A DNA stretch of 11,968 bases from Chloroflexota bacterium. GTDB lineage: Bacteria; Chloroflexota; UBA6077. Both the position numbers and the translations under genes were made by a program. The notes below the pieces were generated by a model that was not told the origin of the DNA, ran no database searches, and saw nothing but the letters and a program-made list of their open reading frames with translations. Of this stretch, positions 1 through 6,447 are shown in pieces (positions within the stretch are counted from its first letter, which is position 1; each line of letters begins with the position of its first letter). The DNA lies in contig JAJYKO010000078.1 of assembly GCA_021788565.1 (NCBI GenBank), positions 1-11,968 of the forward strand. Reading direction: 5' to 3'.

Positions 1-293
1 CGGGCATATAAGCCAACCGAATCCACCACGATGCCGTCCGGTCGAAAGCCGCGGGCCGTGGATAGATCGAGCGCGAGTCTGACGGTGTCTGCACCGAGGA
101 CATCCCAGCCCGCATTCTCCAACTCGGCTTTGATGAGCGCCCTGGCGGGCCACTCGCTCTGAATGAGGAGTGCGCGGCGGGACGGAGGCCGGGAGTCAGG
201 GCTCAGGGGACGTGGACCAGGGGCGATGGTCCTGCGCGACGCGGCGGCTTGGCTGGAGCTTCGCCCTACCCGCCGTCGTCCTCCCGCGTTCAC
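1..293 (-). CDS. Response-regulator receiver-like protein, 3' end outside the window
   Basis: This reading frame is open from a GTG at 291-293 down to base 1 and is cut by the window edge, giving 97 codons. A GGGAGG motif lies 6 bases before the GTG, like the one before guaB. Residues 41 to about 97 resemble the first half of a CheY-like receiver: a beta strand ALLIQ, a helix with RALIKAELENAGW, a strand DVLGAD, then the strand GIVVDS carrying a possible phospho-acceptor Asp. The usual acidic pair after beta-1 is replaced by QSE, so phosphorylation may be weak or absent. The first 40 residues are a basic, Ser/Pro-rich and probably disordered extension. No ATG occurs in this frame, so the start could be wrong. 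It lies 46 bases downstream of guaB on the same strand. The fold assignment is by sequence pattern only; the output domain is not visible. Confidence 0.5.
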   Translation of the reverse strand, partial: MNAGGRRRVGRSSSQAAASRRTIAPGPRPLSPDSRPPSRRALLIQSEWPARALIKAELENAGWDVLGADTVRLALDLSTARGFRPDGIVVDSVGLYA

Positions 294-314
294 CCCCGGC
301 CTCCCGCGTTCACC
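280..314. repeat. Direct repeat of 15 bp, two copies at 20-bp spacing
   Basis: CCTCCCGCGTTCACC occurs at 280-294 and again at 300-314. The pair lies between the guaB stop and the receiver-like gene. The left copy contains the complement of that gene's proposed GTG start, and the right copy contains part of its ribosome-binding site. It may be a chance duplication or a two-site operator; function is unknown. Confidence 0.6.
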
Positions 315-339
315 GATACCCCTCCCCTGACCCCCTCAG

Positions 340-1788
340 CTATCTTGAGTAGTTGGGCGCCTCGCGTGTCAGGTCGATGTCGTGCACATGGCTTTCGGTG
401 AGACTGGCCTGCGTTATCTTCAGCATTCTTCCTTTTTGCTGAAGATCTCCGATGGTCTCGCAGCCCAGGTAGCCCATCCCAGATCGCAGGCCGCCAACTA
501 GCTGGTAGAGGACGTTGGTCAAGGGCCCCTTGTAGGGCACTCGGCCCTCCACGCCCTCTGGCACCAGCTTTCTGCCCTCGGCCAGGCCGTAGCGATCACG
601 GCCAAAGTACTTCATGGCGCCCATCGAGCCCATGCCACGGTAGTCCTTATACCGGTCGCCAGCGTAGACAACCACCTCGCCGGGGCTTTCGTCCACGCCC
701 GCCAGCAGGTTGCCCACCATCACGGCGTCAGCGCCCGAGCAGAGCGCCTTGGTGATATCGCCGCTGTATTTAATCCCGCCGTCGGCAATAAGTGGCACTC
801 GTCCCTGGGTGGCCCGGTAGGCATCCATGAGGGCGGTGATCTGGGGAACGCCCGCGCCGGATACCACACGAGTCGTGCAGATGGAACCGGGTCCGAAGCC
901 CACCTTGATGGCATCGGCACCCGCCTCCAGGAGCATCTTCGCCCCATCGTAGGTTGCGATGTTGCCACCGATAATCTCCACCTCAGGGTAGAGCTTCTTG
1001 AGAGTGGTTACCGCATTGACGACATTCCTGGAATGGCCGTGAGCTGCGTCGAGCGCGAGAATGTCAACTCCTGCCTCGACCAGGGCCGCCGAACGCTTCA
1101 GCAGATCGTCGCCGGGGCCGACGGCCGCGCCCACAAGCAGCCGGCCGAGCGAGTCCTTGGCGGCGGATGGGAAATCCAGCTTCTTTTGGATGTCTTTGAC
1201 GGTGATGAGGCCTTTGAGAACTCCGTGCTCATCGACGATTGGGAGTTTCTCGATCTTGTTGTGGTGGAGAATGTCGTTAGCCTGCTCCAGGGTGGTACCG
1301 ATTGAAGCCGTCACCAACCCCTTGCTGGTCATCAGTTCCTCGACTCGCTTGTCCCCGCCCTTCTCAAAGCGAATGTCGCGGTTGGTCAGAATGCCCACGA
1401 GGTGCATGGTGTCGTCCACGATGGGCACTCCCGAGATGTGGTACTGCTCCATAATGCGCCACGCGTCGCTCAGGGAGTTGCTCGGCTTTAGAGTGACTGG
1501 ATCGACGATCATTCCGCTCTCTGAGCGCTTTACCTTGTCGACCTCCTCGGCCTGCTTATCAACCGCCATGGCGCGGTGGATGATGCCAATGCCGCCCTCG
1601 CGCGCTATGGCGATCGCCATTCGGCTCTCGGTCACCGTATCCATGGCAGCGGACAGGACGGGGATGTTGAGCGAAATGCGATTTGTGAGCCTGGTCTGCA
1701 CGGACACCTGCGATGGTAGGATCTCCGAGTAGCTGGGGATCAACAGCACGTCGTCAAAGGTTAGCCCCTCGCCGATGACCTTCTCCAT
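340..1788 (-). CDS. guaB: Inosine-5'-monophosphate dehydrogenase
   Basis: IMP dehydrogenase oxidises IMP to XMP with NAD+, the first committed step of guanine nucleotide synthesis, in the cytosol. The 482-residue product has the full bacterial length. It opens with [11 protein letters not shown], has paired CBS domains at about 93-145 and 150-205, and then the second half of the TIM barrel. The catalytic loop GSICTTR (301-307) carries the nucleophile Cys304. DGGIK at 336-340 is the IMP phosphate-binding region, [10 protein letters not shown] at 383-392 binds IMP, and EGRVPYKG at 414-421 holds the flap arginine. The ATG at 1786-1788 is preceded by GGGAGG at 7 bases. The frame stays open 36 codons further upstream, but that stretch overlaps the tmRNA 3' end and is not homologous to IMPDH, so it is excluded. 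The gene follows ssrA on the same strand with a 61-bp gap that holds a hairpin. Confidence 0.97.
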   Translation of the reverse strand: MEKVIGEGLTFDDVLLIPSYSEILPSQVSVQTRLTNRISLNIPVLSAAMDTVTESRMAIAIAREGGIGIIHRAMAVDKQAEEVDKVKRSESGMIVDPVTLKPSNSLSDAWRIMEQYHISGVPIVDDTMHLVGILTNRDIRFEKGGDKRVEELMTSKGLVTASIGTTLEQANDILHHNKIEKLPIVDEHGVLKGLITVKDIQKKLDFPSAAKDSLGRLLVGAAVGPGDDLLKRSAALVEAGVDILALDAAHGHSRNVVNAVTTLKKLYPEVEIIGGNIATYDGAKMLLEAGADAIKVGFGPGSICTTRVVSGAGVPQITALMDAYRATQGRVPLIADGGIKYSGDITKALCSGADAVMVGNLLAGVDESPGEVVVYAGDRYKDYRGMGSMGAMKYFGRDRYGLAEGRKLVPEGVEGRVPYKGPLTNVLYQLVGGLRSGMGYLGCETIGDLQQKGRMLKITQASLTESHVHDIDLTREAPNYSR

Positions 1789-1816
1789 AAGCTGGCCTCC
1801 CGTTGTGGTTATAACG

Positions 1817-1846
1817 AAGTCCCCGCCGCGGAACCGGCAGGGACTT
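1817..1846 (-). terminator. Hairpin just after the tmRNA 3' end (probable terminator or guaB leader hairpin)
   Basis: Read on the minus strand, AAGUCCC pairs with GGGACUU and GCCG with CGGC. A U·G wobble joins the two helices into a 12-bp stem around a 6-base loop. On the plus strand the same position would be a C/A mismatch, which favours a minus-strand RNA. It starts 3 bases after the tmRNA CCA end. The bases after it (CGUUAUAACC) are only weakly U-rich, so termination may be partial and guaB could be reached by read-through. It ends 28 bases before the guaB start codon. Confidence 0.55.
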
Positions 1847-1849
1847 GTG

Positions 1850-2206
1850 TGGTGGAGGCGGGGGAGAATCGAACTCCCCGTCCAGAGCGAGTTCACCGAG
1901 AATATGCTACAAGCTTAGTCAGCAGTTGTATCTCGCCCGCCCGCTCCCTACTGACGGGGAACTGGAAGGCCAGCCCGCTAGTCTTAAGCAGCCCTCAGCC
2001 GGCGTTCGGGGCCACAGCATCTCGGCTTGGTGACGCCCGACCCCGATCCACCGAGAAGAAATCGGGCGGACGCTCGAAGCGTTGTTACGCTGCGAGAGCT
2101 ACTGGTTCGTTGGCAGTTATGCCGTTTGCCACCTGTTTAACGAGGCGTGATGGCACCTCGGCCTGCAATCCTCGCGTGTCGTCCCCTGTCGAAACCTGAC
2201 GCCCCC
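1850..2206 (-). ncRNA. ssrA: Transfer-messenger RNA (tmRNA), one-piece
   Basis: tmRNA rescues stalled ribosomes by acting first as tRNA-Ala and then as a short mRNA. On the minus strand the 5' end GGGGGCG pairs over 7 bases with CGCCTCC near the 3' end (one G·U), followed by discriminator A and an encoded CCA. The T-arm is GGGAG, loop TTCGATT, CTCCC. The conserved 5' block with TTTCGACAGGG follows the acceptor strand. The length, 357 nt, is typical. The tag frame starts at GCA (2129) and encodes ANGITANEPVALAA before TAA (2085-2087); the ALAA end matches known degradation tags. The start and end are set by the acceptor pairing and CCA. smpB, whose product binds this RNA, lies 41 bp upstream in the same direction. 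The resume codon is inferred from the ANxx...ALAA pattern. Confidence 0.96.
2085..2129 (-). other. tmRNA proteolysis-tag reading frame
   Basis: This is the mRNA-like part of tmRNA. It encodes the 14-residue tag ANGITANEPVALAA and ends in TAA. The resume codon is taken as GCA at 2127-2129, giving the usual AN start. The tag contains AN twice (residues 1-2 and 6-7), so resumption at the second GCC would give a shorter ANEPVALAA tag. The hydrophobic ALAA end is the usual signal for ClpXP-type proteases. Confidence 0.88.
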
Positions 2207-2210
2207 TTAC

Positions 2211-2245
2211 AGCTATTAGCTATTAGCGATTAGCTGTTAGCTAAT
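2211..2245. repeat. Five tandem copies of a degenerate heptamer between smpB and ssrA
   Basis: On the plus strand the units are AGCTATT, AGCTATT, AGCGATT, AGCTGTT and AGCTAAT. They fill 35 of the 41 bases between the smpB stop codon and the mature tmRNA 5' end. The tract is AT-rich in a GC-rich setting. A polymerase-slippage microsatellite is the simplest explanation. A promoter or RNA-processing role for ssrA is possible but not shown. Confidence 0.8.
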
Positions 2246-2247
2246 GA

Positions 2248-2715
2248 CTACTGTCGAACGGCCTCTTTCATGGCCCGTGCGATCTCCCGGCTGGCTTCGC
2301 GCTCGGCGATGGACTCGCGCTTGTCGTACGTCTTCTTGCCGCGCGCCAATGCCAACTGGACCTTGATGTGTCCCTTGCGATCGTACAATCGCAGCGGGAT
2401 CAGGGTCTTGCCCGCCTCCTGAACGAGTCCGGACAGCCTTCCGATCTCCCCCTTGTGGAGCAGCAGTTTGCGAGGCCGGTCCGTCTCGTGGTTGTACCGG
2501 TTGCCCTGATCGTAGGTGGCTACGTAGCTGTTGTACAGCCAGACCTCGCCATCCTTGATCCGCGCGTAGCTGTCCCGCAGGTTGACCTTGCCCTCGCGCA
2601 CCGACTTCACTTCCGTACCGGAGAGGACCATACCAGCCTCTACGGTTTCAAGAACCAAGTAGTCGTGAAGGGCTTTTCGATTGGTTGCGAACACCCGTTC
2701 AGTCTTTTCGGCCAC
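2248..2715 (-). CDS. smpB: SsrA-binding protein SmpB
   Basis: SmpB binds tmRNA, carries it into stalled ribosomes and mimics the missing tRNA anticodon arm in trans-translation. The 155-residue product has normal length. The OB-type beta-barrel contains GTEVKSVR (33-40), the stretch GNRYNHETDRPRKLLLHK (71-88) and GKTLIPLRLYDRKG (102-115). ARGKKTYDKR (124-133) follows and leads into the basic C-terminal tail that folds into the mRNA channel on the ribosome. The start is GTG at 2713-2715; the N-terminus (EKTERVFATNRKALHDY) fits the family at this point. There is no Shine-Dalgarno sequence. Instead an extended -10 promoter ends 5 bases before the GTG, implying a leaderless mRNA. Its RNA partner ssrA is encoded next on the same strand. 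Confidence 0.97.
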   Translation of the reverse strand: MAEKTERVFATNRKALHDYLVLETVEAGMVLSGTEVKSVREGKVNLRDSYARIKDGEVWLYNSYVATYDQGNRYNHETDRPRKLLLHKGEIGRLSGLVQEAGKTLIPLRLYDRKGHIKVQLALARGKKTYDKRESIAEREASREIARAMKEAVRQ

Positions 2716-2720
2716 ACCGT

Positions 2721-2729
2721 ATTATAACA
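2721..2729 (-). promoter_or_regulatory. Extended -10 promoter of smpB (leaderless transcript likely)
   Basis: Minus strand reads TGTTATAAT, a perfect TATAAT with the TGn extension. No good -35 box is seen at 17 bases. The hexamer ends 5 bases before the smpB GTG, so the expected start of transcription falls on or within a base or two of the first codon. No ribosome-binding site could fit, so translation would be leaderless. Confidence 0.65.
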
Positions 2730-3117
2730 GAAAATCAGTTTCGGCCGAGATACTTGCAATTTCTGAAAGCGGCCCTTATCATGGCTTAAGCGCGTCGGGC
2801 GTTGGGGCTTCGGGATATTACATTTTCGATATGCTCGGTGCGCGGGCTCGTCCACCGGTGTCGGCTTGACGTAGCTTCGACTGGTTTTCCCAACCACGAG
2901 AGACCTGGCGTCACTATATGGCGTGGGGCTGAATTGCCGTTGACCCGGTTCGGGTGTTTACCGGAAATCAACAGGGCGGGCCGAACAATGACGTTGCGGC
3001 GGGTCACAGGGGACCACTGAGGCGGAGAGGTGGTGCCCTATTGCCATTTAGGGGTGTCGACACGGCGAGAGCCATCATACTCGGTCTTCCCTACTCAGTT
3101 GGAAGGATAACCATATT
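2730..3117. other. Divergent intergenic region between smpB and the ABC importer operon
   Basis: About 390 bases hold no credible gene; short open frames here lack ribosome-binding sites and any recognisable motif. Visible structure is limited. A small hairpin ACCCG-GTT-CGGGT lies at 2943-2955, and GGG-ACCAC pairs imperfectly with GTGGT-GCCC at about 3010-3042, in the future leader of the ABC operon. TTGACG at about 2863 and TTGACC at about 2940 resemble -35 boxes, but neither has a good -10 at 16-18 bases. The operon promoter must be here, but I cannot place it. Confidence 0.6.
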
Positions 3118-3128
3118 GGAGGGTGAAG

Positions 3129-4565
3129 ATGGAGAGACATGAGGAAGGCATTCTGGAGAGCGCGCACAAGAAGCGCGTCACGCGACGGCAGCTGCTCCTT
3201 GGCCTGACGGCGGGCGCTGCCTCACTCGCGGCGGCGGCCTGCAGCTCCAGCGCCCCGGCTGCCCCCGCGGCACCGACCAAGGCGCCGGCCGCGGCAGGCG
3301 CCCCGACCAGCGCACCGGCGGCAGCTGCCCCGACCACCGCACCCGCGGCCGCACCTACCAGCGCACCGGCAGTACTCAAAGGCACTACTCTAGCTTTTCT
3401 CGGTGGTACCTACTTCGTTCAGGCGGCCCAGAAGATGTTCGTCAACCAGCTGAACGAGTGGGGCAAGCAGAACGGCGTGACCGTCACGGCTGACTTCCTG
3501 AATTGGCCGGATTTGCAGGCGAAGGTGGCGGCCGCCATCCAGTCCGGCGGTGGAGGCGACGTCTTCCATTTCTGGCCAGGGTGGGCTTTCTTGTACAAAG
3601 AGAACCTGGTCGACGTGACCGACCTGGCCAATGCTATGGGAAAGCAGCAGGGCGGCTTCTACGACTGGGCTGCTTCTGTCTGCCAGGTCAATGGCAGGTT
3701 CCTCGCGATGCCTATCGGCACCAGCAACGCCGCGTGGAACTACCGCATCAGTTACTTGAAGCAAGCAGGCTACGATAAGTTCCCCACAACGTGGGATGAC
3801 TTCTTCGCCGCCGGCAAGAAGCTGAAGGCTCTTGGAAAGCCGATTGGCCAGGCGCTGGGTCACAGTCTCGGCGACCCACCCAGCTTCTGCTACCCGTACA
3901 TGTGGTCCTACGGGGCGATGGAGGTGCAGAAGGACGGCAAGACTGTAGCCTTCAACACGCCACAATTCGTCGACGGGATGAAGAAGTTCATTCAAGGATG
4001 GAAGGACGGTTTCGATCCTACTGGCCTGTCCTGGGACGACTCCGGCAACAACCGCGCGTTCCTGTCGGATCAGATCTCCATCACGCTGAACGGGTCCAGC
4101 ATCTACGCAGCAGCTCTGACGGATGCGCCCAAGATCGCCGCGGATATGGACCATGCCGACCCGCCCAAAGGACCGGCGGGACAGTTCTACGAGTTGCAGG
4201 GCCAGTCTTTCGGAATCCTGAAGTCGTCCAAGAACGTCGCCGGAGCTGAGGACTTCTTCAAGTGGTGGTTCGACCAGAAGCAGTTCGGCGACTGGCTCCA
4301 TGCCCAGAACGTGTACGAGCTTCCGCCGACCAAGTCGTGGGCGAGCGACCCTATGTGGACGAAGGACCCGAAGCTGGCCGCTTTCGGACGAGAGTCGAGC
4401 TTCGGACGAGTCGATGGGTACATGGGACCTCTGAACGACAAGGCCGCCCTGGCCAGGTCCAAGTACATCATCGTTGATACGTTCGCGAAGGCCGTTACCA
4501 GCGGTGATGCGCAGGGCTCCATCAACTGGGGCGCCGACCAGTTGAAGCAGATCTACGGCGGCTGA
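3129..4565 (+). CDS. ABC transporter solute-binding lipoprotein, carbohydrate type (family 1)
   Basis: This is the extracytoplasmic receptor that delivers its ligand, probably a sugar, oligosaccharide or polyol, to the permeases encoded downstream. The 478-residue product starts at ATG 3129, with GGAGGG six bases upstream; a GTG two codons earlier overlaps that site and is not used. The N-terminus has KKRVTRRQLLLGL, a twin-arginine-like signal, then a hydrophobic stretch ending in the lipobox AAAC with Cys38 as the lipidation site. Residues 39 to about 83 are an Ala/Pro linker with repeated APTxAPAAA units. The globular part from KGTTLAFLGG onward has the MalE/UgpB-like pattern, including aromatic-rich segments (WDDFFAAGKKLKALGKP, FKWWFDQKQFGDWL) typical of sugar-binding proteins. 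The ligand cannot be named from sequence. It is the first gene of a four-gene operon and is followed by a strong hairpin. Confidence 0.92.
   Translation: MERHEEGILESAHKKRVTRRQLLLGLTAGAASLAAAACSSSAPAAPAAPTKAPAAAGAPTSAPAAAAPTTAPAAAPTSAPAVLKGTTLAFLGGTYFVQAAQKMFVNQLNEWGKQNGVTVTADFLNWPDLQAKVAAAIQSGGGGDVFHFWPGWAFLYKENLVDVTDLANAMGKQQGGFYDWAASVCQVNGRFLAMPIGTSNAAWNYRISYLKQAGYDKFPTTWDDFFAAGKKLKALGKPIGQALGHSLGDPPSFCYPYMWSYGAMEVQKDGKTVAFNTPQFVDGMKKFIQGWKDGFDPTGLSWDDSGNNRAFLSDQISITLNGSSIYAAALTDAPKIAADMDHADPPKGPAGQFYELQGQSFGILKSSKNVAGAEDFFKWWFDQKQFGDWLHAQNVYELPPTKSWASDPMWTKDPKLAAFGRESSFGRVDGYMGPLNDKAALARSKYIIVDTFAKAVTSGDAQGSINWGADQLKQIYGG
3243..3377 (+). repeat. Ala/Pro-rich linker coding repeats in the binding lipoprotein
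   Basis: The segment encodes a low-complexity tether between lipid-anchored Cys38 and the folded domain. Near-repeats APTKAPAAAG, APTSAPAAAA, PTTAPAAA and PTSAPAV follow each other. Such spacers hold lipoproteins away from the membrane or through the wall. Repeat-unit number could vary between relatives. Confidence 0.75.
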
Positions 4566-4583
4566 GCCTGAACGCGATTAGAA

Positions 4584-4616
4584 GTGGGGAACGTCGCAAG
4601 CCGCGACGTTCCCCAC
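4584..4616 (+). promoter_or_regulatory. Perfect 14-bp intra-operon hairpin after the binding-protein gene
   Basis: GTGGGGAACGTCGC (4584-4597) and GCGACGTTCCCCAC (4603-4616) form a perfect stem with loop AAGCC. It starts 18 bases after the binding-protein stop and ends 28 bases before the first permease start. No T-run follows, so it is not a classic intrinsic terminator. In ABC operons such stems usually protect the upstream mRNA from 3' exonucleases or cause partial termination, raising binding protein over permease. That role is inferred here. Confidence 0.85.
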
Positions 4617-4644
4617 GTATACCCAGCAATTGTGAGGCCTGACA

Positions 4645-5586
4645 ATGCCCTCAGCACAGCCTCGAACACTCGAACAGCCTGCCTCCACCGGGGTTTCGTT
4701 TCTTCGCAGTGTCCTTCGCTGGATGGAGCGAGAGGAGAACCTCGGATGGCTGCTCATGGTTCCTGGTGCCCTGATCCTCTTAGTTTTCATCGCGTACCCA
4801 TTCTTTCTAGGCATCTGGCTGTCCATGACCAACAGTATGATCGGAGTCATGGGGAGCTTCGTTGGTTTGAGCAACTTCATTGCTCTGACTCAAGACAGCA
4901 TTTTCATACAGACCGTGCAGAACACGTTCGTTTACAGTTTCGTCAGTGTACCATTCAAGCTGGTGCTTGGGTTGGCGCTGGCGCTGATCATGAATCAACG
5001 TTTTCCGTTTCGAAACGCCCTTCGCGCGGGTTTGCTGCTCCCGTGGATTGTGCCCACGGCCCTCAGCAGTCTTGCCTGGCTGATGATATTCGACGGCGTC
5101 CTCAGCCCGCTTTCGTGGCTCGCGCGCGCCTGGGGGCTCACCAACCAGAACATCCCATTTCTGGGCACTCCAGTGCTTGCAATGAGTTCCTTGATCATCG
5201 CCAACATCTGGCGCGGTATCCCGTTCTTCGCAGTGTCAATCCTGGCCGGGCTGCAGGCCGTGCCTCAGGAGCTTCATGAGGCCGCGGCCATCGACGGAGC
5301 CGGTCCCTGGCAGCGCTTCTGGGCAGTGACTGTTCCAGTGATCCGAGGAGTGACGGTAATAGCCACTCTATTCTCCATCATCTGGACATTCTCCGACTTT
5401 CAGTTGATCTACGTCTTGACTAAAGGCGGTCCCGCCAACTCGACGCACGTCTTCGGGACCTACGCATACCAGATCGGGCTTAACGCCACGCAAATCGGGC
5501 AGGGTGCAGCGATCGCTCTTTACATGTTCCCGTTCCTCGCCATTTTCGCTGCCGTTCTCCTGATATACCTTCGGAGAGGAGACTAG
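4645..5586 (+). CDS. ABC sugar transporter permease, MalF/UgpA type
   Basis: This is an inner-membrane subunit of the importer, pairing with the next gene product to form the translocation channel. The 313-residue protein has about six membrane helices: 34-57, about 96-116, 127-149, 174-199, about 234-255 and about 287-308. The cytoplasmic EAA loop, the docking site for the ATPase, is EAAAIDGAGPWQRFWAVTVP at 212-231, with the expected EAA---G spacing. The first 30 residues are hydrophilic and cytoplasmic. The ATG at 4645 has GAGG 9 bases upstream. It lies 79 bases after the binding-protein gene, past a stable hairpin, and only one base before the next permease gene. Its length and topology match the CUT1 carbohydrate family; substrate unknown. 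Confidence 0.94.
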   Translation: MPSAQPRTLEQPASTGVSFLRSVLRWMEREENLGWLLMVPGALILLVFIAYPFFLGIWLSMTNSMIGVMGSFVGLSNFIALTQDSIFIQTVQNTFVYSFVSVPFKLVLGLALALIMNQRFPFRNALRAGLLLPWIVPTALSSLAWLMIFDGVLSPLSWLARAWGLTNQNIPFLGTPVLAMSSLIIANIWRGIPFFAVSILAGLQAVPQELHEAAAIDGAGPWQRFWAVTVPVIRGVTVIATLFSIIWTFSDFQLIYVLTKGGPANSTHVFGTYAYQIGLNATQIGQGAAIALYMFPFLAIFAAVLLIYLRRGD

Positions 5587-5587
5587 T

Positions 5588-6433
5588 ATGATCGGTTCCT
5601 CCGGCCCGTGGCGTCGTTTTCTGCTGCTTTACCTGCCGCTGGCTCTGTTCGCGATTTTTCTGCTTTTCCCGTTTTACTGGATGCTAGTCGTCTCGCTCAG
5701 GCCTAATCCAGACCTGTTCAAAATGCACATGAACCCTTTCTTCCCATGGAACGCGACCCTGGCTAACTTCCTGTACCTGTTCCAGAAGACTGCTTTCGTG
5801 CAGTGGACGGTCAACACGACCATCGTGACGTTCGCCTCGACTTTTCTGTCGCTGTTCTGCAGCATCCTGATCGGCTACTCCCTCGGCCGCCTCCGCTTCC
5901 GAGGGGCAAACTTCATGGGGATAGTGATCTTCCTGGCATACCTGGTGCCGCCGACGCTGCTGTTCCTGCCGCTGGCCCAGGTGATCAACACCTTTCACCT
6001 GTACAATACGTACTGGGCGCTCATTTTCACCTATCCGACCTTCCTGATCCCGTTTGGAGGTTGGATATTGATGGGGTACTTCCGCACGATTCCCCACGAG
6101 TTGGAGGAGTGCGCGATGATCGATGGGGCGAGTCGACTTCGGGCAATGGTTTCGATAATCCTGCCGCTGGCTATCCCGGGTATACTGTCGGCAGGCATCT
6201 TCTCCTTCACGCTCTCGTGGAATGAGTTTCTGTATGCGCTCATCTTCATGGGGACCGGAGCGATGAAGACGATACCGGTGGGAACCGTCAGCGATCTGAT
6301 AACGGCTGACGTGTACCAGTGGGGATCGCTGATGGCGGCCGCCCTGCTTGGCTCAGTGCCGGTGGCGGTGATCTATTCGTTCTTCGTGGACAATTATGTC
6401 TCAGGCCTGACGGCCGGAGCAGTCAAGGGATAA
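5588..6433 (+). CDS. ABC sugar transporter permease, MalG/UgpE type
   Basis: Second channel subunit of the importer. The 281-residue protein opens with a membrane helix at about 11-36 (FPFYWMLVVSLRP is the usual MalG-type signature at its end). The helices that follow lie near 72-98, 107-131, 141-163, 187-208 and 249-269. The EAA loop is ECAMIDGASRLRAMVSIILP at 174-193; Cys replaces the first Ala of EAA, a mild change. The SWNEFLYAL segment at 210-218 is characteristic of MalG/UgpE proteins. The ATG at 5588 follows the stop of the first permease by one base, with GGAGAGGAG just upstream, so the two subunits are probably translationally coupled in equal amounts. The ATPase gene starts 14 bases after its stop. 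Confidence 0.94.
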   Translation: MIGSSGPWRRFLLLYLPLALFAIFLLFPFYWMLVVSLRPNPDLFKMHMNPFFPWNATLANFLYLFQKTAFVQWTVNTTIVTFASTFLSLFCSILIGYSLGRLRFRGANFMGIVIFLAYLVPPTLLFLPLAQVINTFHLYNTYWALIFTYPTFLIPFGGWILMGYFRTIPHELEECAMIDGASRLRAMVSIILPLAIPGILSAGIFSFTLSWNEFLYALIFMGTGAMKTIPVGTVSDLITADVYQWGSLMAAALLGSVPVAVIYSFFVDNYVSGLTAGAVKG

Positions 6434-6447
6434 GGGGGAATCGCCCA

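Noticed and set aside
1061..1732. A 223-codon plus-strand frame opposite guaB
   Set aside because: Antisense shadow of a well-conserved enzyme; composition is Ser/Arg-rich with no motif.
1789..1896. A 36-residue N-terminal extension of guaB
   Set aside because: It overlaps the tmRNA 3' end, has no IMPDH homology, and the ATG at 1788 has a good ribosome-binding site.
1845..2199. Open frames on the plus strand across 1845-2199
   Set aside because: They lie antisense to the tmRNA, whose ends, T-arm and tag are all recognisable.
2207..2245. A -10 promoter box for ssrA inside the heptamer tract
   Set aside because: The best hexamer at the right distance, TAATAG, matches the consensus poorly, and tmRNA 5' ends are usually made by processing, so position gives no support.
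2863..2945. TTGACG and TTGACC as -35 boxes for the ABC operon
   Set aside because: Neither has a convincing -10 at 16-18 bases; both are common words at this base composition.
3390..4301. A 303-codon open frame on the minus strand opposite the binding-protein gene
   Set aside because: It mirrors the codon structure of the real gene, has no recognisable domain or ribosome-binding site, and the plus-strand protein is clearly a solute-binding protein.
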